Shown here: positions 5,537 through 12,009 of the stretch, piece after piece
Numbering within the stretch: position 1 is the first letter of the stretch
Layout of the letters: every line of letters begins with the position of its first letter
Assembly (NCBI GenBank): GCA_964393895.1
Contig: CAYMWP010000137.1
Span: 1-12,028, forward strand
DNA length: 12,028 bases
Direction of reading: 5' to 3'
Source of the DNA: B4-G1 sp964393895
Lineage (GTDB): Bacteria > Chloroflexota > Anaerolineae > B4-G1
Notes under the pieces: model-generated
Told to the model about the DNA's origin: nothing
The model's input: the letters and a program-made list of their open reading frames with translations, nothing else
The model's database searches: none
Position numbers and translations under genes: made by a program

Positions 5537-7240
5537 TTATTGAGATGATACGATGCGCTGCCAATTCAACCGGGCCAGCGCCACCCCGGTGCGTTCATAG
5601 TACTCCACCCGCACCTCGTGCTTTCCCTCGTGCAGCCAGATGGTTCCACTGCGGTAGCCACGCATCGGGCGCCAGGAGTTGATCAGCAGCCGGTCGTTCA
5701 CCCACAGCCGCACGCCGTCGTCGGTGTAGGTGGTAAAGCGGTAGAGACCGGTGAAAAAGTGGGCCGTTTGCTGCCAGCGGGCGGAAAAGTGGTTGGGCGG
5801 CACACTGGCGTCGGGCGAACCCCAACCCCAGTCGTGATCCAGTCCCGCCTCGGTGCGGGTCAGCAGCGGCTCGCCCTCCAGATAGACGTTGGCAAAATAG
5901 GACGCATCCCACTCACCCGCCGGGACAGCGACCTTTTCCGCCGGAGCCGGCGACACCGGCGCTTCCGGCACCACGGGCAGGGAAGAGGGCGGAGCGTTAT
6001 CCTCTGTGCCGGTTTCCCACCAGAATCGCACGCGGGCGCTGCCGGTGTGCTCATAGTACTCTAGCTTGACGGTGTGCGGGCCTGCCAGGTAGGTGCCGTC
6101 CACATAGTGCAGCTCGTAGTCCATATCCTGCCATTTGTCTATGACGATGGAGTGATCTAGCCACAGGCGCGCGCCGTCGTCGGCTTGCAGGACGAAGCGA
6201 TAGTATCCAGGGCTAAAATCCACCGTGCGCGTCCAGCGGATGGAAAAGTTATCGTCGGGCATCCAATCCACCGGCGGCTCTACGCCCCAATCGAAGGCAA
6301 TTTTGGCATCGTTCCGCTCCAGCGCCGGCCCGCCGACCATGTCCCGGTTGTCAAAATACTCGCCGTGCCAGTCGGTGAAAGGCTCTCGTAGCTGCCACCA
6401 GACGTGGGCGGCGGCGCTGACCTCGTGCTCAAAGTACTCGACGGTGACGGTGTGCCGGCCTTGCGCCAGTTGCAGGTCGCCGGTGTGGGTCTTGGGCAGT
6501 GAATGGTCCTCCCACTCGTCCACCACCAGGCCGCCGTCTACCCAGATGCGCACGCCGTCGTCGGTGCTGGCGAAGAAGCGATAGACGCCGGCGTTAAAGT
6601 TGAGCGTGCGCGTCCAGCGGACGGAAAAATTATCGGCGTTGACGGCGGGGTCGGGGCTGCCGCCGCCCCAGTCAAAATCAATCGCCTCGTCGTCCCGCGC
6701 CAGCACCATCGGGCAGTTCATATCGCGGCAGTTAAAGTACTCGCCGCGCCAGGTCTCGCCGCCCACTACTTGGCTCCAGCCGATGCTCATCGTGGCGTCA
6801 CCGACGTGCTCGTAGTATTCAACTCGTACCCGGTAGGTGCCGGCGGGGATGTAGCGGTCCACGTCGAGCGGCTCGGCCCAGCGGTCGCGCCACTCGTCAA
6901 TCACCAGTTGATCCCCCACCCACACGCGCACCCCGTCGTCTGCTAACACCTTGAAGCGGTATGTGCCGCCGGCGAACCACTCGTCCCGCTGCCAACGGAC
7001 GGAAAAGTTATCGCTGGGCAAGCCCGACCCAGGACTGCCTTTGCCCCAGCTAAAGTTGATCGCCTCGTCGTGGCGGCTCAGGACAGGAGCGCCGCTGAGA
7101 GTGGGATTATCAAAGTAATCGGCCCACCACTCCCCCGGCGCACGAGGAGGGGCCGCCGCAACGAGCCTGCCGTTCACGAGCAAGCCCGTCAGAGCAAGGA
7201 CGAGAAATAGCGCCGTGGAAGCAAGATTTTGGCCTTTCAT
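5537..7240 (-). CDS. Secreted protein with four tandem PA14 domains
   Basis: This 567-aa exported protein starts with a signal peptide (residues 1-30, hydrophobic core FLVLALTGLLV, VAAA|PP cleavage-like site). Four PA14-type repeats of about 120 residues follow, at 36-156, 163-283, 290-409 and 442-561. Each repeats the order W..(E/D)YF.N, DWG.GSP, NFS.RW, YRF....DDG.R.W(V/L), I(D/N).W and V.(V/L)EYYE. The DDG-R-W strand is the core PA14 motif, associated with carbohydrate or calcium-dependent binding in other proteins. A Pro/Ala-rich linker (416-440) separates repeats 3 and 4. The only two cysteines are in repeat 2 (CRDMNC, residues 171 and 176). No catalytic domain or cell-wall anchor is visible, so it is probably a pure binding or structural exoprotein. 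The ATG at 7240 has AGGAGGT 7 bases upstream. It is transcribed alone on the minus strand from a promoter near 7409-7437. The domain call is strong, the ligand unknown. Confidence 0.9.
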   Translation of the reverse strand: MKGQNLASTALFLVLALTGLLVNGRLVAAAPPRAPGEWWADYFDNPTLSGAPVLSRHDEAINFSWGKGSPGSGLPSDNFSVRWQRDEWFAGGTYRFKVLADDGVRVWVGDQLVIDEWRDRWAEPLDVDRYIPAGTYRVRVEYYEHVGDATMSIGWSQVVGGETWRGEYFNCRDMNCPMVLARDDEAIDFDWGGGSPDPAVNADNFSVRWTRTLNFNAGVYRFFASTDDGVRIWVDGGLVVDEWEDHSLPKTHTGDLQLAQGRHTVTVEYFEHEVSAAAHVWWQLREPFTDWHGEYFDNRDMVGGPALERNDAKIAFDWGVEPPVDWMPDDNFSIRWTRTVDFSPGYYRFVLQADDGARLWLDHSIVIDKWQDMDYELHYVDGTYLAGPHTVKLEYYEHTGSARVRFWWETGTEDNAPPSSLPVVPEAPVSPAPAEKVAVPAGEWDASYFANVYLEGEPLLTRTEAGLDHDWGWGSPDASVPPNHFSARWQQTAHFFTGLYRFTTYTDDGVRLWVNDRLLINSWRPMRGYRSGTIWLHEGKHEVRVEYYERTGVALARLNWQRIVSSQ

Positions 7241-7408
7241 CTCTGTACCTCCTGGTCATTCTACGCAACTGTCTTACCGCGCCGGTGCTGGAATCACTGA
7301 AACGTTAAGGGCGCCGGTCTCGCCGAAGAATGTCTGTCTCTCGGCGTAAATAGCGCAGCGGCAAGTCCGCAACCCGGTCAACAAGCAGGCATAGGGTTTC
7401 ACGTGTTT

Positions 7409-7437
7409 ATTCTACTCCATTGTATGCCGTTTGGCAA
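7409..7437 (-). promoter_or_regulatory. Sigma-70 type promoter for the PA14 protein gene
   Basis: On the minus strand TTGCCA (7437-7432) and TAGAAT (7414-7409) are 17 bases apart, each five of six matches to consensus. Transcription would start near 7402, leaving a leader of about 160 bases before the ATG at 7240. That leader contains a CGCCGA/TCGGCG hairpin and two GCGCCGGT copies of unknown meaning. Confidence 0.5.
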
Positions 7438-7483
7438 TAGATGGAATATGAAAGCTGGCTGCGAAAACCAGGAGGGGGCCGGC

Positions 7484-8680
7484 TCAGAACATTTCCAGGA
7501 AAGCGGCCACACGCTCCTCCACCGCTCCCTGGTTGTAGAGGCGCGAGTCGCACTGGTCGGCCTCCAGGATGAGGACGGGGAGACCCAGTTCTTCCCGCAG
7601 TGTGTCCCGCACGTCGCTCTGGGTGATGGAGAAGGGCTTGCAGGAGCGATTGGCGTGCATCACCATCCCGTCCACCCGGAAGCGGCGGGCCAGGTCAGTG
7701 ATGGTGTGCAGGCGCGTGGGCAGGCCGACGTTGATGAACACGCCGGTGTAGGCCCGAGCCAAGCTGACGAAAGGTTCCTCCACGTCGAGTTTGGTGGTCC
7801 AGGAGTTGGTGTAGGTGTCGGCGACGAAGCAAGCTCCCGCGTCCATAAAGGGGCGGAAGAAGCGATAGAGCCGGTACCAGATGGCGATATTGTCCCACAG
7901 GAGGCGGACCCGCTCGCCGGGTACTGCGCCGATTCCCTGCGCGACTCGCTCCTGCAACTCTGCCTTGAGGCCGCGGTAGCAATCTATTGCCCGGCGCGTG
8001 CCGCGCAACGCGACGATGGGGGCCATGGCGATAAACAGGTCGGGGGCATTGATGGGGGAGGGGACGTGGCGTCCAAATTTCAATATCTCTTGCCACAGTT
8101 CGGTCGCCTCGTAGGAGAGGGTCAGCACGGAGTGGAATTTTCCGGGCTTGAGGCGGCGGCCGGTGTGCGCCTCCAGCCAGGCGACGAATTCGTGCAGTTG
8201 GGCCGCCACGTAGGAGATGATGTGGGGCTCGGCCGGCGTGGTGCGCTGGAAGGGTACGTCGAGCATGAATAAAGGCACGTCGTAGAGTGCGGCCAGCGCC
8301 TCGTACCACTTTTGCACGGTGCCACAGATGTTGGTGCAACAGACCAAGAGATCGGGCTTGGGCATGCCCTTCAGCGGCGCGTCCTGGGGCCGCATCACCG
8401 CCCCGATGTGGCCGCGGGCGTAGGAGCAGAGGTCGGCCGGGTAGCCGTCGGCCTCGGCTACCTCGCACAGGCCGACGCTGGCCCGGCGCGCGCCGCACAG
8501 TGCGCCATAGTTCTCCGGGTAGAGCGTGAGGATGCCCATAGCCTCCATGATCTCGACCGGCGCGCCGCTGGTGGCGTAGGCCAACGGTTTGAGGCGGGCC
8601 AGCGCCTTGCGCTGCACATAATAGCGCGTCATCACGCCGTTGATCTCTTTGAGCGATTTGAGACGGGGGTATTTTGGCAT
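7484..8680 (-). CDS. 2-hydroxyacyl-CoA dehydratase / benzoyl-CoA reductase family subunit (HgdB-like), 398 aa
   Basis: This is one of two related iron-sulfur subunits that would form a heterodimer which dehydrates an (R)-2-hydroxyacyl-CoA, or reduces a comparable substrate, by a radical mechanism in the cytosol. Family features are the N-terminal PVEIMEAMGILTLYPENYGA segment, DLCSYARG (Cys85), LVCCTNICGT (Cys114, 115, 119) and HANRSCKPFS (Cys347), followed by LGLPVLILEADQCD. By family analogy, Cys85, one of the central CC..C cysteines and Cys347 would ligate the [4Fe-4S] cluster. Length fits the family (about 380-430). It is the last gene of the operon, starting 11 bases after the partner stop with only a weak ribosome site (AGAAGA). 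Substrate is unassigned: 2-hydroxyglutaryl-, lactoyl-, phenyllactyl- or benzoyl-CoA-type chemistry, or a double-cubane-cluster type reductase, are all possible. Confidence 0.85.
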   Translation of the reverse strand: MPKYPRLKSLKEINGVMTRYYVQRKALARLKPLAYATSGAPVEIMEAMGILTLYPENYGALCGARRASVGLCEVAEADGYPADLCSYARGHIGAVMRPQDAPLKGMPKPDLLVCCTNICGTVQKWYEALAALYDVPLFMLDVPFQRTTPAEPHIISYVAAQLHEFVAWLEAHTGRRLKPGKFHSVLTLSYEATELWQEILKFGRHVPSPINAPDLFIAMAPIVALRGTRRAIDCYRGLKAELQERVAQGIGAVPGERVRLLWDNIAIWYRLYRFFRPFMDAGACFVADTYTNSWTTKLDVEEPFVSLARAYTGVFINVGLPTRLHTITDLARRFRVDGMVMHANRSCKPFSITQSDVRDTLREELGLPVLILEADQCDSRLYNQGAVEERVAAFLEMF

Positions 8681-8691
8681 TGGTCTGTCTT

Positions 8692-9693
8692 CTAGGTTAG
8701 CATTTCCACAAACGCCTCCACCCGCGTGTGCAATTGCCCGGCCTGCGAGGCCTGCTCCAACTCGACCAGCAGGTGGGGCACGCCGGCCTCGTCCAGCGCG
8801 TGGGCCAGTTGCACATAGTCAAAGCCGTGGGGGTCGCAGAACTTTTGGCGGGCAAAGATGACGCCTTGCGCCCCGCGCTCCTGTATCAACGAGAGCAGGT
8901 GAGCGGCGCGACTGCGTCGGGAGTGGTGCTTGGTCGGGGTGGCGGGCAGCGCCAGCAGCCGGTCGGCCAGGGCCACGAGAGGGTCGCCATCCTCGGCGGC
9001 ATCCACGCCAAAGTACCGCTCTCCCAGGTCCAGCAAGTCGCCAGCGACGCGCGCTCCGGCCGCGGTGATGACGTCGTAGAGAACGGGGTCCGCCAGGGCG
9101 GGGCCAACCAGGAGGAGCAGGGGGGCGGGTAAGCGGGAGTGCCGTGGGGTGGTGGGGCAAGGGGGGATGGGGGAGGAGGTAAGGGCGGCGCGCACGCAGG
9201 TGTACAGGTCGGACGGATTGAGATCGGCGGCGCGGGCGTAGAGTTGGCGCACCTGGGCGCGGGTGCGGTTGTAGAGGGCAATGCTCTCCCGCAGCGCGTC
9301 GTCAGAGATGGAGCGACCGGTGTGGGCCTGCACCCGCTCGCGTAAACTCTCGAGCTCGGCCAGCAGGTAGGCGCGGGAGGCGGGGCCGTCCAATCGCTGG
9401 GGCATTCCAAAGTGGAACAAGGGGATGTGAGGCACGTTCCGCCGCCAGAGGTCGGTCAGCCCCTGCACCGTATCGCACGCGTACGCCAGCGCCATTCCGG
9501 CCAGGCCGTCCAGTTCGCCAGCGAGCGCCCGGTCGAGCGCGGAACCGGCGACCCAGCAGGTAAAGCCGGGCAGGTGCGTGCGGGCGTAGCCGTGATCCTC
9601 CGAGGTGTGGAAGAGGAACACGGGCGTGAAACCCGCCGCGTGGAAGAGTTCCTCGGGGATGTAGGCGGTGAGAAAGCCAAGTGGAGATTGCAT
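8692..9693 (-). CDS. 2-hydroxyacyl-CoA dehydratase family subunit (BcrC/HgdB-like), 333 aa
   Basis: This is the partner subunit of the dehydratase/reductase heterodimer. The N-terminus (TAYIPEELFHAAGFTPVFL) is the classic family opening. Likely cluster cysteines lie in GFTCWVAG (Cys46), AYACDTVQG (Cys73) and RQKFCDPHGFDY (Cys286), the last followed by LAHALDEAGVPHLLVELEQ. At 333 aa it is shorter than most relatives (about 370-400). The middle segment, usually a longer helical linker, is replaced by a Pro-rich stretch (SSPIPPCPTTPRHSRLPAP, residues 173-191) encoded by a G-quadruplex-like tract. An upstream GTG at 9697-9699 is excluded because its G belongs to the AGGAG site (9699-9703), which is correctly spaced for the ATG at 9691-9693. 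The start lies 2 bases after the activator stop, so the two are translationally coupled. The family call is solid; activity could be affected by the altered linker. Confidence 0.85.
   Translation of the reverse strand: MQSPLGFLTAYIPEELFHAAGFTPVFLFHTSEDHGYARTHLPGFTCWVAGSALDRALAGELDGLAGMALAYACDTVQGLTDLWRRNVPHIPLFHFGMPQRLDGPASRAYLLAELESLRERVQAHTGRSISDDALRESIALYNRTRAQVRQLYARAADLNPSDLYTCVRAALTSSPIPPCPTTPRHSRLPAPLLLLVGPALADPVLYDVITAAGARVAGDLLDLGERYFGVDAAEDGDPLVALADRLLALPATPTKHHSRRSRAAHLLSLIQERGAQGVIFARQKFCDPHGFDYVQLAHALDEAGVPHLLVELEQASQAGQLHTRVEAFVEMLT
9146..9173 (+). other. G-quadruplex-type motif inside the dehydratase subunit gene
   Basis: Four G runs of 4, 4, 6 and 5 bases (9146-9149, 9154-9157, 9161-9166, 9169-9173) with loops of 4, 3 and 2 bases fit a strong G4 pattern on the plus strand. 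This is the template strand for the minus-strand gene. Further G runs flank it (9120-9129, 9174-9179). In the coding sense it is C-rich and encodes a Pro-rich linker. Confidence 0.6.
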
Positions 9694-9695
9694 GT

Positions 9696-10460
9696 TCACT
9701 CCTGTGCCACGAGGGCCGCGCCGATGGCGCCGGCCAGTTGGGCGTGTTCCGGCACGAAAACCTGGCAGCCCAGTTTCTCTTCCAGCATGCGGGGCACGGC
9801 AGCGTTGCGGGCCACGCCGCCAGTCAGCGCGACCTGTTCTCTCACCGGGATGCGGGCGACCATGGTGGCGATGCGGGCGGCGATGGATTCGTGGATGCCG
9901 GCGATGATCTCTGGCCTGGGGGCGCCTCGGCCCAGGTGGGTCACGACCTCCGACTCGGCAAAGACGGTGCAGGTGCTAGAGATTTTGGCGCGGCGCGGGG
10001 CGGCGAGGGCCAACGCGCCAAAGTCTACCAGGTCTACCTCTAAAGCGCGGGCCATCACTTCCAAGAAGCGCCCGGTGCCGGCGGCGCATTTATCGTTCAT
10101 CACAAAGTCGAGCACGCGGCCAGCCGGGCCAACGGCGATGCCTTTGCTATCTTGCCCGCCGATATCTATCACGGTGCGCACGTTGGGGCAGAGATAGTGG
10201 GCGCCCCGGGCGTGGCACGTGATCTCGGTGACGGTGCGGTCTGCGCCGGGAACCTGCACGCGGCCATAGCCGGTGCCGACGAGGCGGGAAACTTGCTCGC
10301 GGGTCAATTGGGCCTGCGTCATGGCCTGGTCGAGCACCTGGCGCGCGGCGGCGGCCCGGTCGTACCCGGCGAGGATGACGACGGTGGCGAGTAATTTCCC
10401 CTCTTCAAGAATAGCTGCTTTGGCGGTGATCGCGCCCACGTCTACGCCGGCTGTATACAT
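9696..10460 (-). CDS. BadF/HgdC-type ATPase activator of 2-hydroxyacyl-CoA dehydratase
   Basis: This 254-aa ASKHA-fold ATPase would form a homodimer holding one [4Fe-4S] cluster between subunits. It would use ATP hydrolysis to drive a low-potential electron into the dehydratase encoded next door. Visible motifs are the N-terminal phosphate loop AGVDVGAITAKAAIL, GTGYGR, IDIGGQDSK (second phosphate motif), MNDKCAAGTGRFLEV (Cys125), SSTCTVFAESEV (Cys164) and the adenosine motif LTGGVARN. Cys125 and Cys164 match the two cluster ligands of HgdC (Cys127 and Cys166 in Acidaminococcus). Length is the family norm (about 260). The ATG at 10458-10460 gives the usual MYTAG-DVG start; the frame is open 330 bases further, but that extension runs antisense into the response-regulator gene. 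It has no Shine-Dalgarno sequence and may be leaderless. It is first gene of the operon; its TGA lies 2 bases before the next ATG. Confidence 0.93.
   Translation of the reverse strand: MYTAGVDVGAITAKAAILEEGKLLATVVILAGYDRAAAARQVLDQAMTQAQLTREQVSRLVGTGYGRVQVPGADRTVTEITCHARGAHYLCPNVRTVIDIGGQDSKGIAVGPAGRVLDFVMNDKCAAGTGRFLEVMARALEVDLVDFGALALAAPRRAKISSTCTVFAESEVVTHLGRGAPRPEIIAGIHESIAARIATMVARIPVREQVALTGGVARNAAVPRMLEEKLGCQVFVPEHAQLAGAIGAALVAQE
9699..9703 (-). promoter_or_regulatory. Ribosome binding site deciding the second operon gene's start
   Basis: AGGAG on the minus strand overlaps the GTG at 9699 and sits 5 bases before the ATG at 9693. This fixes the ATG as the start. The site lies within the last codons and stop of the activator gene. 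Confidence 0.75.
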
Positions 10461-10467
10461 GCCGTAA

Positions 10468-10495
10468 ATGGTACGCGAATTGCGCGAGATGTCAA
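10468..10495 (-). promoter_or_regulatory. Predicted promoter of the dehydratase operon
   Basis: On the minus strand a perfect TTGACA (10495-10490) is followed after 16 bases by TACCAT (10473-10468), a four-of-six -10 box. The predicted start would fall at about 10460-10461, on or next to the activator ATG. That agrees with the missing Shine-Dalgarno sequence and suggests a leaderless mRNA. The weak -10 suggests dependence on an activator. Confidence 0.45.
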
Positions 10496-10501
10496 GTGAC
10501 A
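10490..10501. promoter_or_regulatory. TGTCA-N2-TGACA palindrome, possible operator
   Basis: The 12-base TGTCAAGTGACA has perfect 5-bp arms and spans both -35 boxes of the divergent promoters. It is therefore a natural place for one regulator to control both units. No binder can be named from sequence, though the adjacent response regulator is the obvious candidate. Confidence 0.4.
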
Positions 10502-10524
10502 AACTTTTCAAGGCGTGGTATACT
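10496..10524 (+). promoter_or_regulatory. Sigma-70 type promoter for the response regulator
   Basis: GTGACA (10496-10501) and TATACT (10519-10524) are 17 bases apart, and TGG before the -10 box gives an extended -10. Transcription would start near 10531, about 38 bases before the ATG at 10569. An AAGGGGGG ribosome-site-like run is at 10557-10564. Confidence 0.65.
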
Positions 10525-10568
10525 AACGATGGGGTGACTAATGGGAGTGCGCGTGTAAGGGGGGTAGC

Positions 10569-11216
10569 ATGTCTGTGCGAGTGCTGATTACTGACGATCA
10601 TGGGGTGTTGCGTGAGGGAGTGATCTCGATCCTGTCCGACTATCCCGAATTCGTCGTGGTTGCCGAGGCAGGGGATGGGAAGCAGGCGCTCGATTTGGCC
10701 CGGCAGGTGCAACCGGATCTGATCATCCTCGATTTGATGTTGCCTACTCTGGATGGCCTCCAGGTGGCCCGCAGGCTGCGCCACATTCAACCGGACGTCA
10801 AGATCGTGGTGCTCAGTGCGCTCACCGAAGCCGAGGTCGTAGACCAGGCGATGGCAATTGGAGTGGATGGCTACATCTCAAAGACGCGCTGCGTCGAGGA
10901 CCTGACCGATGCGCTGCGCCTGGTGATGCAGGGCCAGAGCTTTGTTTCGCCGGGTCTACGCAGGTATGCGCCCGTCATCAAGCCGAGCGGGACGGAGCGC
11001 AATCGCCAGATGGATCTTTTAACTTTACGCGAGCGCCAGGTGATGAGTATGATCGCGGCCGGTTTGACGAACAAGCAGATTGCGCTCCGGCTCGGCATCA
11101 GCATACATACAGTCCGCAGCCACCGCCAACGGTTAATGGACAAACTCGACGTCCACGACATAGCCACGCTGACCCGCATTGCCGTTGACTGGGGAGTGCT
11201 CGGCAAGTATCAGTAG
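10569..11216 (+). CDS. NarL/FixJ-family two-component response regulator
   Basis: This 215-aa cytosolic transcription factor has an N-terminal receiver domain and a C-terminal LuxR-type helix-turn-helix. The receiver (about 3-120) has the acidic pair Asp9/Asp10 (ITDDH), the phospho-acceptor Asp55 (ILDLMLP), the switch Ser83 (VLSAL) and Lys105 (ISKT), so it should be phosphorylatable. The DNA-binding domain (about 150-212) shows LTLRERQVMSMIAAGLTNKQ, IALRLGIS and HTVRSHRQRLMDKLDV, the standard LuxR four-helix pattern. No sensor kinase is adjacent, so it is an orphan in this window. It is transcribed divergently from the dehydratase operon, with abutting promoters, suggesting it may regulate that operon, itself, or both. 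It ends 48 bases from the convergent receiver-BTAD remnant. The family is certain; the regulon is inferred. Confidence 0.95.
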   Translation: MSVRVLITDDHGVLREGVISILSDYPEFVVVAEAGDGKQALDLARQVQPDLIILDLMLPTLDGLQVARRLRHIQPDVKIVVLSALTEAEVVDQAMAIGVDGYISKTRCVEDLTDALRLVMQGQSFVSPGLRRYAPVIKPSGTERNRQMDLLTLRERQVMSMIAAGLTNKQIALRLGISIHTVRSHRQRLMDKLDVHDIATLTRIAVDWGVLGKYQ

Positions 11217-11264
11217 GTGCGGCTTTGTTCGGCGTGCGGCGCACCTGGCTCCTCGAACCTGTAT

Positions 11265-11845
11265 CTAGCGAGATTCCCAGTCCCAACGATCGAGTTCGGC
11301 GTTGTTGGAAATGGCCTCGAACAGATGCCTCGTCTGCGGGGTAGGCCCCTCACCGAACAACCCGTCGAACAATTTTTCGCAGTTGCGGTATACCTTGAGC
11401 GCTTGCCCCTTGTCGCCAGTGTAATAGTGATAGTACATCAACTGGCGATAGACGCTTTCCAGGAGAGGGTCCACTTCCAGCGCGGCCTCGCCTGCCGTTG
11501 CCCGCCCGCTCAGTACAATGACCTTTGTCCGAGGGCGCTGTTCTGTCAGATAGTCGAGCAATAGCCAACCGGCGCCGCCGCGCACGGGCAGGTCGAATTC
11601 GTGCAGCACCATGTCGAGGAAAACGACGTTAAAGGACTCTTGGTCTAGTTGAGCCAGCGCGCTCTCATAGTTGTGCGCCGTGCCAAAGATATGCCCCTTG
11701 AGCGACTGACCTGGCTCAGGCGCTCCAATTCCTCGATGCGACGCTGGCTCTGCCGGGCCCGGTCAATGGCTACCGCCGCCTGCAATTTCTTCGCCCCGGA
11801 CTGCTTCAACTTCCAGGTCAGCAATTCCCGTTTTGGCAATTCTAG
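11265..11845 (-). pseudogene. Decayed receiver-BTAD transcriptional regulator
   Basis: The minus-strand frame ending at TAG 11265-11267 first encodes part of a receiver domain: GTAHNYESALAQLDQESFNV, then VVFLDMVL with the phospho-acceptor-type Asp, GGAGWLLLDYL and VIVLSGRATAGEA. It then jumps directly into the end of a bacterial transcriptional activator domain (LEVDPLLESVYRQLMYYHYY, TGDKGQALKVYRNCEKLF, PTPQTRHLFEAI). The receiver lacks its N-terminal acidic pair and its Lys-containing end, and the DNA-binding domain between receiver and BTAD is missing, so a large internal deletion is likely. Farther upstream a different frame (about 11705-11845) encodes a basic coiled-coil-like segment (LPKRELLTWKLKQSG, AIDRARQSQRRIEELERLSQ), implying a frameshift or fusion of two remnants near 11700-11735. 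That upstream frame is cut by a MITE-like element and continues beyond it to the window edge. An intact 115-aa start-to-stop frame (11612 to 11265) exists and might be predicted as a gene, but it would make half a receiver plus half a BTAD. Confidence 0.65.
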
Positions 11846-12009
11846 CTTAGTGCAGACTGCCGTAAATTCGTGCCGAGTTTTTCACACTCACACCGGCCTA
11901 AAGAGCCGGTGTTAGGGCGCTTTTCGGCCAATTTGTGGGCCTAGCGCCGCCTCTTCAGGGCGACGCGGCCGGCGCAAAGCGGAACGAATTTATGCATCGC
12001 TGCACTTAG
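11846..12009. mobile_element. MITE-like element, copy 2, with terminal inverted repeats and 5-bp target duplication
   Basis: CTTAG occurs at both ends (11846-11850 and 12005-12009), directly outside inverted termini TGCAG...CTGCA (11851-11855, 12000-12004). The inverted arms continue: after 7 unmatched bases, TAAATTCGT (11863-11871) pairs with ACGAATTTA (11984-11992), then CCG and TTT match again, giving arms of about 30 bases. Inside are a perfect 8-bp hairpin ACACCGGC/GCCGGTGT (11890-11897 with 11905-11912), a GGCGCT/AGCGCC pairing (11916-11921 with 11943-11948) and a second hairpin GCGCCGCC/GGCGACGC with one mismatch (11944-11951 with 11959-11966). The body is about 154 bases and encodes nothing. 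The layout matches the element at 2569-2699. It sits in the minus-strand reading frame next to the receiver-BTAD remnant. Confidence 0.65.

Noticed and set aside
7403..8272. A 289-codon plus-strand open frame
   Set aside because: It is antisense to the dehydratase subunit gene and shows no recognisable motif.
10461..10790. N-terminal extension of the activator frame
   Set aside because: It runs antisense through the response-regulator gene and the divergent promoters. The family N-terminus begins at 10460.
11215..11246. AGGTGCG/CGCACCT hairpin after the response-regulator stop as a terminator
   Set aside because: The 18-base loop is long and no T run follows on either strand.
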